Assembly (NCBI GenBank): GCA_039822045.1
Contig: JBCBMY010000001.1
Coordinates: forward strand, 1-64,000
Source: HLUCCA09 sp039822045
GTDB taxonomy: Bacteria; Pseudomonadota; Alphaproteobacteria; Rhodobacterales; Rhodobacteraceae
Direction: 5' to 3'
DNA length: 64,000 nucleotides
Shown here: positions 1 to 8,176 of the stretch, in pieces
Layout: each line of letters starts with the position of its first letter
Numbering within the stretch: position 1 is the first letter of the stretch
The notes under the pieces: generated by a model
Told to the model about the DNA's origin: nothing
Databases searched by the model: none
What the model saw: only the letters and a program-made list of their open reading frames with translations
Position numbers and translations under genes: made by a program

Positions 1-32
1 GGGGGCGGGGGCCCGGCGTTGGGGCCTGGGGC

Positions 33-51
33 GGGGGGCTGTCTGCCCCCC
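33..51. other. GC-only stem-loop at left edge
   Basis: Two perfect 7-nt arms, GGGGGGC at 33-39 and GCCCCCC at 45-51, enclose the loop TGTCT. There is no T-run on either side, so it is not a textbook intrinsic terminator. It lies in a G-run/C-run leader just upstream of the short repeat at 75-95. It may end a transcript entering from the left of the window, or be part of an intergenic repeat. Confidence 0.5.
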
Positions 52-74
52 ACGCCTGCGGCGCCCCCCCGAGA

Positions 75-95
75 GTATTTCGATCAAGATGATGG
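75..95 (+). repeat. Short intergenic repeat, copy 1
   Basis: A 21-nt segment beginning GTATTTCGATCAAGATGATG follows a C-run. A near-identical segment (2 mismatches by eye) occurs at 50057-50077, also between genes. From memory, C-rich stretches followed by similar 'GTATTT...AAGATGA' segments recur between genes in Rhodobacterales; I could not check this. The repeat ends 7 nt before the start codon of the DUF2306 gene. Confidence 0.5.
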
Positions 96-102
96 AGCCA
101 GC

Positions 103-783
103 ATGTCTCAGGTGAAGGTCGGGAAGGGCGGCTGGATCGGCGGCGGGCTGGCCGTTCTGTTGGCTCTCGCGGCGTTTCCCTTCGCGCGCTATGCGGCCGA
201 ACTGGGCTGGGCCGGGCTTTGGGCCGACCTCTGGCCCGAGAGCCGGTTCGACCCGCCCGGCGTGGCCATGAGCGCCGCGATCTTCCTGCACATGGTCGCC
301 GGCGGGATCATCACGGTGCTGGCGCCGCTGCAGCTTGTCCGGCCCCTCCGACGCCGGTGGCCGTTCGTGCATCGCTGGTCCGGTCGGGCGATCGTCACGC
401 TGGCGCTGCTCACCGCGCTTGCGGGGCTCGGCTGGATCGCCACGCAGGGCACCATCGGCGGCCCGCTGATGAGTGCGGGCTTCGCGCTCTACGGTGCCTT
501 GATGGCGCTCGCCGCCGTCCAGACGTTCCGCTTTGCTCGGGCGGGAGAGATCTCGCGCCACCGGGCATGGGCGCTCCGCCTCTTCGTGTTGGCCATCGCC
601 TCGTGGCTCTACCGGGTGCATTACGGGATCTGGTATGCGGCCACCGGCGGGGTCGCTTCCAACGAGGCCTTTACCGGCGCCTTCGACCGGGTGCAGACGC
701 TGGCCTTCTTCCTGCCCTATCTGGTGCTGGTCGAGCTGTGGCTCCTGGCTGAGCGCCGGCGCATCAGGCGGGCGGCCCGCTAG
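103..783 (+). CDS. DUF2306 family membrane protein
   Basis: The predicted product is a 226-aa inner-membrane protein of unknown biochemical role. Hydrophobic segments lie near residues 12-28, 56-78, 94-112, 124-142, 157-175 and 198-217. The family-like motifs are H90-R-W-S-G after the second segment and H153-R-A-W-A-L-R before the fifth. I chose ATG 103; an in-frame TTG at 19 would add 28 Pro/Gly-rich residues translated from the GC-run leader and is unlikely. The gene converges on the aminotransferase so tightly that the two stop codons overlap (781-783 here, 780-782 there). The family call is moderately sure and the function is not known. Confidence 0.7.
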   Translation: MSQVKVGKGGWIGGGLAVLLALAAFPFARYAAELGWAGLWADLWPESRFDPPGVAMSAAIFLHMVAGGIITVLAPLQLVRPLRRRWPFVHRWSGRAIVTLALLTALAGLGWIATQGTIGGPLMSAGFALYGALMALAAVQTFRFARAGEISRHRAWALRLFVLAIASWLYRVHYGIWYAATGGVASNEAFTGAFDRVQTLAFFLPYLVLVELWLLAERRRIRRAAR

Positions 784-1970
784 GCCAGCGCCGCCTGGCT
801 CTCGGCAAAGGCCACGAGCCGGTCCAACGCCGCGCGCAGCACGTCGTCGTCCGCCGTCAGGCTCAGCCTGATATGGCCTGCACCGCCGGCGCCGAAGCTT
901 TCGCCGGGCATCACGGCGATCCGCTCCTGCGCCAGTAGGCCCTCGGCGAACGAGATGCCCGACATGCCTGTTCCACGGACATCGACGAAGCCGTACATCG
1001 CGCCCGCAATCGGGGGCGCGCGCAGAACCGGCGTCGCAGCCAGCGCCTCGGCGAGCAGGGCGCGCCGCCGTGCAAACGGAGCCGCGACCTCGGCCTCGAG
1101 CGCCAGCCCGCCCTCGGTGAGCGCCCAGAGCGCCCCGGCCTGCAGATAGCCGGGCAATCCATAGGTCGTGTGGGTCATCAGTTTGATGAGCGCGGCAATC
1201 GCGTCCTCGGGGCCGACGAGCCACCCGATCCGGCTGCCGGTCATGGCAAAGCTCTTCGACATCGAGCCCGCCACGAGCACCCGATCGGCCATGCCGGGCA
1301 GGGCGCGCGGGCTCAGATGCGCGCCGTCCCAGACCTGCCCGTCATAGACCTCGTCGGAGATGAGGAGCAGATCCGCCTCGAGACAGACCCGCGCCAGCCC
1401 GTCGAGCGCCTGGCGGCTGTAGACGGCGCCTGTCGGGTTGTTCGGCGTGTTGATCAGAAGCGATCGGGCGCCGGTCGCGCGCGCCGCAGCCGCAACCGCC
1501 TCGGGCTCGGGGGCAAAGCCATGGTCGGCCCGGGTCGGCACGGCCACGGCCCGACCGCCGGCCGCGCGAACCGTTCCCGGGTAGGTCGCATAGAACGGGT
1601 CGAGATAGAGGCCGGTCTGGCCGGGCTCGAGTGCCAGCATATGGGCGGCAAAGAGGGCCGCCTGGCCGCCGGCGGTGATCAGCACGTTGTCGGGCCCGGT
1701 TGCCACGCCGGTGCGCGCCGCGACCCAGGCGGCGACCGCCTCACGGAGCGCCGGGAGGCCCGGCACCGGCGCATAGCCCAGAAGATCGCCGCGCCGTGCC
1801 GCCCTGTCGATGGCATCGAGTATGGGGGCCGGCGTCGGCCGGTCATGCTCCCCGATGGCGAGCATCGTCACCTGCGCGCCCGCCGCCTGCATCGTCCGCG
1901 CGCGATAGTAGACGGCCCAGCCGTCATCGCCCCCGGGCACCACATGATTCAATCGATCCGATATCCGCAT
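780..1970 (-). CDS. PLP-dependent class I/II aminotransferase
   Basis: The 396-aa product is a fold-type I aminotransferase that would transfer amino groups between an amino acid and a 2-oxo acid in the cytoplasm. Visible signatures are NTPNNPTG at residues 174-181, SDEVYDG (D206 and Y209 for the pyridine ring), and the Schiff-base lysine K239 in SMSKSFAMTGSR, with a distal RLSL arginine for the substrate carboxylate. It resembles aspartate/aromatic-type enzymes, but the substrate cannot be read from sequence. ATG 1970 gives a normal start; the reading frame continues upstream to 2129 without family-like sequence. It is transcribed away from cysS. Confidence 0.85.
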   Translation of the reverse strand: MRISDRLNHVVPGGDDGWAVYYRARTMQAAGAQVTMLAIGEHDRPTPAPILDAIDRAARRGDLLGYAPVPGLPALREAVAAWVAARTGVATGPDNVLITAGGQAALFAAHMLALEPGQTGLYLDPFYATYPGTVRAAGGRAVAVPTRADHGFAPEPEAVAAAARATGARSLLINTPNNPTGAVYSRQALDGLARVCLEADLLLISDEVYDGQVWDGAHLSPRALPGMADRVLVAGSMSKSFAMTGSRIGWLVGPEDAIAALIKLMTHTTYGLPGYLQAGALWALTEGGLALEAEVAAPFARRRALLAEALAATPVLRAPPIAGAMYGFVDVRGTGMSGISFAEGLLAQERIAVMPGESFGAGGAGHIRLSLTADDDVLRAALDRLVAFAESQAALA

Positions 1971-2230
1971 GGGCCGACAGGGCCTCGTCGGCCGCGCCTT
2001 GTCAATCGGTGCCGTGAAGGCCCGGCGCGACGGACGTGGGTTGCCTGTCGCCCAGGGGGTTGGCGGGCCGTGCGATTCGGGGTAGAGCACCTTCATGCAC
2101 AGATCGACCACCATCATCGGCATCTGCATTCCCCGCTGACAACGTCAGGCGGGCCGGTTCCTTTACCCAACAATTTCGAACCCTTCGCCCGCCTCGGCGT
2201 CGCTGCGGGCAGTGCGCGAAGGAGAACGAC

Positions 2231-3616
2231 ATGGCCGAGATCCGGCTCTGGAACAGCAAGACCAAGGCGCGCGAGGCGCTTGAACCGCTTGTCAATCCTG
2301 ACCGCGGGGTGGGCCTCTATGTCTGTGGGCCGACGGTGTATGACCGCGCGCATCTGGGCAATGCACGCCCCGCGATCGTGTTCGACGTGCTGTTTCGTCT
2401 GCTGAACGAGGCCTACGGGGCGGCGAACGTCACCTATGTGCGCAACCTCACGGATGTCGAAGACAAGATCAACGCGCGCGCCGCCGAGACGGGGCGGACG
2501 ATTGCGGACATCACCGAGGAGACGATCGGCTGGTGGCACGAGGATATGGCCGCCCTTGGCGTCTTGCCGCCCAGCCATGAGCCGCGGGCCACGGGCTATA
2601 TCGACGAGATGATCGCGATGATCGAGGCACTGATCGAACGTGGTCACGCCTATGCGGCCGACGGGCATGTCCTGTTTTCGGTGGCGAGCTATCCCGATTA
2701 CGGGGCGCTTTCGGGCCGCTCGGTGGAGGACATGATCGCGGGCGCGCGGGTCGAGGTCGCGCCCTACAAGCGCGACCCGATGGATTTCGTGCTCTGGAAG
2801 CCGTCGGTCGGCGCGGATCCCGGCTGGGAGAGCCCCTGGGGCTTTGGCCGGCCGGGCTGGCATATCGAGTGCTCGGCCATGAGCCGCGCGCTCCTCGGCG
2901 CGAGCTTCGACATCCATGGGGGCGGCAACGATCTGCAGTTCCCCCATCACGAGAACGAGGTCGCGCAGTCGAGATGCGCCCATCCCGAGGGCGGGTTCGC
3001 CCGGATCTGGATGCACAACGAGATGCTGCAGGTCGGCGGCAAGAAGATGTCGAAATCGCTCGGCAACTTCTTCACCGTCCGCGATCTGCTGGATCAGGGC
3101 GTGCCGGGCGAGGTGATCCGCTTCGTGTTTCTGTCGACTCATTACCGCAAGCCGATGGACTGGACGGTGGAGAAGGCGGCGCAAGCGACCACGACGCTTC
3201 GCAAGTGGCGTGCGCTCACGGAGGGCATCGAACCCTCCGCGCGCGCCGCGCCCGCCGTCGCCGATGCGCTGGCCGATGACCTGAACAGCCCGGGCGCGAT
3301 CGCCGAACTCCACCGTCTGGCGCAGGACGGAGAGCGGGCTGTGCTTTTGGCATCGGCGCGGCTCCTGGGTCTACTGACGCCCGAGCTTGGCGGGTGGGAG
3401 GCCGCGCCGGGCGGGGCCGAGACGCGGCTTCGGGCCATCGGCACCCAGCTGGCGGAGTTGCGCGAGGCTGCAATGGCGTCGAAGGATTTCTCGGAGGTCG
3501 ACCGCGTGAAGGCCGCGCTCATTGCGGCCGGGGTCGAGGTGCGCATGTCGAAAGCCGGGGTGGAGCTCGTTCCGGGCGCGGGCTTCGACGTCGCCATGCT
3601 GGAGGCGGTGGAATGA
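2231..3616 (+). CDS. cysS: Cysteinyl-tRNA synthetase
   Basis: The 461-aa enzyme charges tRNA-Cys with cysteine using ATP. The class I signatures are present: HLGN (HIGH motif) at residues 41-44 and KMSKS at 272-276. Zinc-site residues are visible at C32 (VCGPTVY), C214 (WHIEC) and the H239-H-E-N-E segment. Length matches the bacterial family. ATG 2231 is preceded by a good GGAG ribosome-binding site. The stop overlaps the start of cimA (ATGA), so translational coupling is likely. Confidence 0.97.
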   Translation: MAEIRLWNSKTKAREALEPLVNPDRGVGLYVCGPTVYDRAHLGNARPAIVFDVLFRLLNEAYGAANVTYVRNLTDVEDKINARAAETGRTIADITEETIGWWHEDMAALGVLPPSHEPRATGYIDEMIAMIEALIERGHAYAADGHVLFSVASYPDYGALSGRSVEDMIAGARVEVAPYKRDPMDFVLWKPSVGADPGWESPWGFGRPGWHIECSAMSRALLGASFDIHGGGNDLQFPHHENEVAQSRCAHPEGGFARIWMHNEMLQVGGKKMSKSLGNFFTVRDLLDQGVPGEVIRFVFLSTHYRKPMDWTVEKAAQATTTLRKWRALTEGIEPSARAAPAVADALADDLNSPGAIAELHRLAQDGERAVLLASARLLGLLTPELGGWEAAPGGAETRLRAIGTQLAELREAAMASKDFSEVDRVKAALIAAGVEVRMSKAGVELVPGAGFDVAMLEAVE

Positions 3617-5265
3617 GTGCGACGGACGGGCGCGAGCGGCTTTGGCTCTACGACACGACGCTGCGCGACGGGCAGCAGACCCAGGGCGTCCAGTTCAGCC
3701 TGGAGGAGAAGCGCCAGATCGCGGCGATGCTCGATGCCCTTGGCGTCGACTACATCGAAGGGGGCTGGCCGGGCGCCAACCCGACCGACAGCGCCTTTTT
3801 CGATCAGGCGCCCGCGCTCTCGACCGCGCGTCTGACGGCTTTCGGGATGACCAAGCGCGCCGGGCGCTCGGCGGAGAACGACGATGTGCTCGCGGCGGTC
3901 GTGAATGCGGGAACGCCGGCGGTGTGTCTGGTCGGCAAGACCCATCCCTTCCACGTGGAGACCGCGCTTGGGATCAGTCGCAACGAGAACCTCGACGCGA
4001 TTCGCGACAGCGTCGCCCATCTCGTTTCGCTCGGTCGCGAGGCGCTCTTTGATGCCGAGCACTTTTTCGACGGCTACGCCGCCGATCCGCCTTATGCGCT
4101 GGACTGTCTTGGCGCCGCCCACGATGCGGGCGCGCGCTGGGTTGTTCTTTGCGACACCAATGGCGGGCGGCTGCCCGACGAGATCGGGCGCGCGGTGTCG
4201 AACGTGATCGCGGCGGGTATTCCCGGCGACCGGCTGGGCATCCACACCCACAACGACACCGAGATGGCCGTGGCCGGCACGCTTGCGGCGGTCTTGGCAG
4301 GGGCGCGCCAGATCCAGGGCACGCTCAACGGTCTTGGCGAGCGCTGCGGAAACGCAAATCTCACGGCGCTCATCCCGACGCTCTTGCTCAAAGAGCCGTT
4401 CGCGAGCCGCTTCCAGACCGGCGTCGGCCGCGAGGCGCTGGCGCATCTGACCCGCACGGCGCGCCAGCTCGACGACATCCTCAACCGGGTGCCGCTGAAG
4501 TCGGCGGCCTATGTCGGGGCCTCGGCCTTTGCCCATAAGGCCGGCCTGCACGCCTCCGCGATTGTGAAGGACCCGACGACCTACGAGCACATCGACCCGG
4601 CCCGCGTCGGCAACACCCGCATCGTTCCGATGTCGAACCAGGCGGGCCAGTCGAACCTGCGCCGCCGCCTGTCGGAGGCGGGGATCGATGTGCCGAAGGG
4701 CGATCCACGCCTCGCGGGCCTCCTTGGCGCCGTCAAGGCGCGCGAGGCCGAGGGCTATGCCTACGATACCGCGCAGGCGAGCTTTGAGATCCTGGCCCGG
4801 CGTGAGCTTGGCCTGATGGAGGAGTTCTTCGAGGTCAAGCGCTACCGGGTCACGGTCGAGCGCCGCAAGAACAAGTATAACCGGACGGTCAGCCTGTCCG
4901 AGGCTGTCGTCGTCGTGAAGATCGGCGGCGAGAAGAAGCTCTCTGTCAGCGAGTCGATGGACGAGGCGGGTCAGGATCGCGGCCCCGTCAATGCGCTGGC
5001 CAAGGCGCTGGCCAAGGATCTCGGCCCCTACCAGCCCGTGATCGAAGACATAAGGCTCGTCGACTTCAAGGTGCGCATCACCGATGGCGGCACCGAGGCC
5101 GTGACCCGAGTGATCATCGACAGCGAGGACGGCGAGGGGCGGCGCTGGCAGACGGTCGGCGTCTCGGCCAACATCGTCGATGCGAGCTTCGAGGCGCTCA
5201 CCGACGCGATCCGCTGGAAGCTGGTCCGCGACGGGGCCGCGGCACTGAAGCCCGCCGCCGAGTGA
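3613..5265 (+). CDS. cimA: Citramalate synthase
   Basis: The 550-aa product belongs to the LeuA/CimA acyltransferase family. It would condense pyruvate with acetyl-CoA to (R)-citramalate, the entry to the threonine-independent isoleucine route. An N-terminal TIM barrel carries the metal/catalytic motif DTTLRDGQQ (14-22) and the metal histidines of IHTHND (H211, H213). The C-terminal ~150 residues resemble the LeuA allosteric dimer domain. The family-typical phrase IEGGWPGANPTD distinguishes it from isopropylmalate synthase. ATG 3613 overlaps the cysS stop. A squalene/phytoene-synthase-family gene follows with a 1-nt overlap. Confidence 0.93.
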   Translation: MSATDGRERLWLYDTTLRDGQQTQGVQFSLEEKRQIAAMLDALGVDYIEGGWPGANPTDSAFFDQAPALSTARLTAFGMTKRAGRSAENDDVLAAVVNAGTPAVCLVGKTHPFHVETALGISRNENLDAIRDSVAHLVSLGREALFDAEHFFDGYAADPPYALDCLGAAHDAGARWVVLCDTNGGRLPDEIGRAVSNVIAAGIPGDRLGIHTHNDTEMAVAGTLAAVLAGARQIQGTLNGLGERCGNANLTALIPTLLLKEPFASRFQTGVGREALAHLTRTARQLDDILNRVPLKSAAYVGASAFAHKAGLHASAIVKDPTTYEHIDPARVGNTRIVPMSNQAGQSNLRRRLSEAGIDVPKGDPRLAGLLGAVKAREAEGYAYDTAQASFEILARRELGLMEEFFEVKRYRVTVERRKNKYNRTVSLSEAVVVVKIGGEKKLSVSESMDEAGQDRGPVNALAKALAKDLGPYQPVIEDIRLVDFKVRITDGGTEAVTRVIIDSEDGEGRRWQTVGVSANIVDASFEALTDAIRWKLVRDGAAALKPAAE

Positions 5266-6068
5266 TGGTCGGGCCGGCGCCTGGAACGCCGAGCCGGGCC
5301 GATCCCGTGGCCGCCTGCGCCGCGCTCGTCGCCAGCGGCGATCCCGACCGGTTCCTGGCCACAATGACGGCGCCAGTTTCGGCCCGGGCGGTTCTCTTCC
5401 CGATCTACGCCTTCAACCTCGAGGTTGCGCGCGCGCCCTGGGTCTCGCCAGAGCCGATGATCGGCGAGATGCGCCTGCAATGGTGGCGCGACGTTCTGGC
5501 CGAGATCGGACGGGGCGACCCGCCCCGCGCCCATGAAGTTGCGGCCCCGCTGGCGGAGGTCGCGCGCCGGACGCCCATGCCGCTCAAGGCGCTTGACGCC
5601 CTGGTCGAGCACCACCGGGCGGTGCTTGAGACCACGCCCTTAGCCGATACCGAGGCCCTCGACGCCTTCCTCGCGGCCACTGGCGGGGGTCTCATGTGGA
5701 GCGCGGCGGCCGCCCTCGGCGCATCCGAGGATGCAGCGCCCTCCATCCGGTCCCTCGGCTGGGCGGCCGGCCTTGCAAGCTGGTTGCGGGCCATCCCCGA
5801 GCTTGAGGCCCGTGGCCGCCAACCCCTGCCGGACGGACGTTCTGAAACGGTTGCAAAGCTCGCGCGCCTGGGCCTGGCCCGGCTCGATGAGGCGCGCGGC
5901 CCGATGCCTGTCGCCATCCGCCCGGCGCTGAGGGCCGGCTGGCGAACCCGCACCACGTTGCGTCAGGCGGCCCGAGACCCCTCCGCCGTGGCCGAAGGGC
6001 GGTTGGGCGAGAGCGAGTTCGCGCGTCGCGCCAGCCTGACCTTCAAAGCCCTGACCGGTCGGTGGTAG
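5265..6068 (+). CDS. Squalene/phytoene synthase-family protein, NDUFAF6-like
   Basis: The 267-aa all-helical protein resembles the squalene/phytoene synthase fold, with the segment RLQWWRDVLAEI near residues 67-78. The Asp-rich DxxxD metal motifs of true prenyl synthases are not evident; the first position reads FNLEVAR. This makes the NDUFAF6-like branch (linked to respiratory complex I assembly in eukaryotes) more likely than carotenoid or hopanoid synthesis. ATG 5265 shares its A with the cimA TGA; GTG 5262 is an in-frame alternative one codon upstream. It is probably the last gene of the cysS-cimA unit. Confidence 0.65.
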   Translation: MVGPAPGTPSRADPVAACAALVASGDPDRFLATMTAPVSARAVLFPIYAFNLEVARAPWVSPEPMIGEMRLQWWRDVLAEIGRGDPPRAHEVAAPLAEVARRTPMPLKALDALVEHHRAVLETTPLADTEALDAFLAATGGGLMWSAAAALGASEDAAPSIRSLGWAAGLASWLRAIPELEARGRQPLPDGRSETVAKLARLGLARLDEARGPMPVAIRPALRAGWRTRTTLRQAARDPSAVAEGRLGESEFARRASLTFKALTGRW

Positions 6069-6075
6069 GCGCGAC

Positions 6076-6102
6076 GCAAAAGTCTTGGTCCAAGACTTTT
6101 GC
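6076..6102. terminator. 27-bp near-perfect palindrome between convergent genes
   Basis: GCAAAAGTCTTGG (6076-6088) and its exact complement CCAAGACTTTTGC (6090-6102) are separated by one T. The element starts 8 nt after the phytoene-synthase-family stop. The 3' arm contains TTTT on the + strand and the element is symmetric, so it could end transcription from both sides. It could equally be an intergenic repeat or a protein-binding site. The second palindrome abuts it. Confidence 0.55.
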
Positions 6103-6127
6103 AAGTTCCTTGTTCCAAGGAACTTGC
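6101..6127. terminator. Second tandem palindrome
   Basis: GCAAGTTCCTTG (6101-6112) pairs perfectly with CAAGGAACTTGC (6116-6127) around a TTC loop. It shares the GC dinucleotide 6101-6102 with the preceding palindrome, so the two form a continuous tandem cruciform-capable block of 52 bp. The block lies between the convergent phytoene-synthase-family and MFS genes. Confidence 0.55.
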
Positions 6128-6224
6128 CGTCGGACCGCATCACAAGGTGCGCTCCAATCAGGCCAACGGGTCTCTGCGCCGTCTGATCCCATGCGGCTCT
6201 GAGCAATCCTCGGCCATCGGGGCA

Positions 6225-7460
6225 TCAGGCCGTTTTGGGGCGCAGAGACATCCAGATCAGCGCGCCCCCGGCGAGGGCAAGAAACGGGGCCATCGCGATG
6301 TTGACCGCCGACCAGCCCGCCACCGCGTCGCCCCCCGAGCAGTTCATCAACCCGCCCGATGCGAGCGAGGCGACGGTCACGCAGCCGAACACCAGCGCGT
6401 CGTTCATCCCCTGCACGCGACCTTGCTCTTGCGGCGTGTGGGCCGACGCGAGCATCGTTGTCGCGCCGATAAAGGCGAAGTTCCAACCGATACCAAGCAG
6501 GATCAGCGCACCGAAGAAATTCGCCAGATCCACGCCCTGCAAAGCCACCGCCCCGGCGCCCGCCAGGATCAAAAGACCGGCCCACACGATCCGCTCCACC
6601 CCGAACCGGGCGATCAGGTGACCCGTGAAAAACGAGGGCGCAAACATCGCCACCACGTGGGCCGACACCACCCAGCCCGCCGTCTCGGTTGCGAATCCGC
6701 ACCCCACGACGGCCAGCGGGGCCGACGTCATCACAAGGTTCATCAGCGCATAGGCGACCATCCCGCAGATCACCGCCACCGCGATCCGCGGCTCCGACAA
6801 CAGCTCCCGGCGCGACCGTCCCCCCGCCGTGCCGGTCTGGGGCGGCGGCGGTTTTGGAATGTCGAGCAGGAAGAACAGGAAGAGACCCGCGAGGTTGATC
6901 ACGGCGACCACCAGATACGTGCCAACGAACGGCACGGCGACGGCATCGACCATCGATGTCCCGAGAACGGGGCCGATCAGGGCTGACAGCAGGCCGCCGG
7001 CCATTACATAGCTGATCGCACGGGGCCGGTAGCTTTCCGACGCAGTATCGGCCGCGGCGAAGCGATAGAACCCCTGGGCCGACATATAGACACCCGTCAG
7101 ATACGAGCCGGCCAGGAACATCAGGAAGTCCCCGGTCCAGAGCCCGAGCGCTCCCAAAAGCGCTCCGGCCGCGCCGCCGAGCGCGCCCACGATGAAGCCC
7201 GCCGTCCGCCCGAACCGCTGCATCAGCATCGACAGCCACGGTGCCGTCGTCATCGAGCCGAACACGATCAGCGAGATCGGCATGGTGGCAAAACACGGGT
7301 TCGGCGCCAGCATCCCGCCGGCCAGCCCGCCGACGGTAAAGATCATCGGCATCTGCGCCCCGAGGATCGCCTGCGCAGCCACCAGCACCGCCACGTTCCG
7401 GCGGGCGGTTTTGTCCCTGTCCGCGCCGCGCGCGGGGTCAAGATCGGCGGTTGCGGTCAT
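6225..7460 (-). CDS. MFS transporter
   Basis: The 411-aa product is an integral membrane protein of the major facilitator type, with about 12 hydrophobic segments in two halves separated by a basic cytoplasmic loop (a Pro-rich PKPPPPQTG stretch and SRRELLSEPR near the middle). The N-terminal half carries an MQRFGR loop after the second segment, which resembles motif A. The substrate is not recognisable. It is probably a drug/metabolite exporter or an uncharacterised YfcJ/Bcr-like member. ATG 7460 is the only sensible start. It is monocistronic and converges on the cysS-cimA unit. Confidence 0.8.
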   Translation of the reverse strand: MTATADLDPARGADRDKTARRNVAVLVAAQAILGAQMPMIFTVGGLAGGMLAPNPCFATMPISLIVFGSMTTAPWLSMLMQRFGRTAGFIVGALGGAAGALLGALGLWTGDFLMFLAGSYLTGVYMSAQGFYRFAAADTASESYRPRAISYVMAGGLLSALIGPVLGTSMVDAVAVPFVGTYLVVAVINLAGLFLFFLLDIPKPPPPQTGTAGGRSRRELLSEPRIAVAVICGMVAYALMNLVMTSAPLAVVGCGFATETAGWVVSAHVVAMFAPSFFTGHLIARFGVERIVWAGLLILAGAGAVALQGVDLANFFGALILLGIGWNFAFIGATTMLASAHTPQEQGRVQGMNDALVFGCVTVASLASGGLMNCSGGDAVAGWSAVNIAMAPFLALAGGALIWMSLRPKTA

Positions 7461-7575
7461 CCTCGCCCTCTAGCGCGGGGCGGGTGCCGCCACAAGTGGA
7501 CGCGCTGTCCCGACGCGCGCCCGCCGCTCAGCCAGCCGCTCAGCCCGATGCACAGCCTGGTGCTTGGCCCGACGC

Positions 7576-8112
7576 TCAGGCGCCGCGGCGGAAGGTGAGG
7601 GTCATCAGGCGGTCCGGCACCGGCGTCCCGGTGGGCAAGAGCGCCCGGTCCCAGCCGGCATCGAACCGCTCCGTCAGCACCAGCGCCCCCTGGCGCGGCA
7701 GGGTCAGGTGCCAGGCGCCCTGGGCCTCGCGACGGCGAAACTGCATCGGCAGGTCGCCCAGAAGCGCCACCGTCGCAACAACCCGGCCCTCGCCGCGGCG
7801 CAGGTCCGGCACGGCGCCCGCCGAGAAATCCCGCACCACAAGGTGATCGGGCGCCAGATCGAACGGTGCGAGCACGTGGAGCCGACTCACGATCGGCGCG
7901 GCCCAGTCGGGCAGGGGGCCGAGAAAGCGCTCGGGCGTGCCGACATCGTCATGCGTGCGCGGCCGCCACCAGCCGAACTGCTGCGCCCGGTGTCCGGCGG
8001 CATCTTCCTGCCACGCGCCAGCGCTCAACGCCTCCACGAGGCGATCCTCGAGGCAATCGCTAATCAGGTCGGGGATGAGCCTCACCCCCTGTGGGAGCGC
8101 ATCGAACGCCAT
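7576..8112 (-). CDS. AlkB-like (2OG-oxygenase fold) protein, iron ligands apparently missing
   Basis: The 178-aa protein follows the outline of AlkB-type DNA/RNA repair dioxygenases: an FGWW segment, a YxPG-like strand (FSAG), VVATVALLGD, and a C-terminal MTLTFRR resembling the family's LTFR arginine strand. However, no HxD is seen where the iron ligands should be (the segment reads AVPDLRRGEG), and the distal histidine position reads WDRALL. It may therefore be a non-catalytic or strongly diverged member. ATG 8112 has an AAGGAAGG ribosome-binding site; an upstream in-frame start at 8178 would overlap the divergent glycosylase gene. Its AlkA-type neighbour supports an alkylation-repair setting. 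Confidence 0.55.
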   Translation of the reverse strand: MAFDALPQGVRLIPDLISDCLEDRLVEALSAGAWQEDAAGHRAQQFGWWRPRTHDDVGTPERFLGPLPDWAAPIVSRLHVLAPFDLAPDHLVVRDFSAGAVPDLRRGEGRVVATVALLGDLPMQFRRREAQGAWHLTLPRQGALVLTERFDAGWDRALLPTGTPVPDRLMTLTFRRGA

Positions 8113-8176
8113 GACAGGCCTTCCTTTCACGGCCAACCTACCATAGCCCTTGGTCCGTTGAAACAGGTGAGCGGGC

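Noticed and set aside
1971..2129. Upstream extension of the aminotransferase
   Set aside because: The frame is open but the added 53 residues do not look like the family, and ATG 1970 gives the normal N-terminus.
3142..5364. 740-codon minus-strand frame opposite cysS and cimA
   Set aside because: Both genes opposite are certain, and the translation is low-complexity Arg/Ala/Leu without domains.
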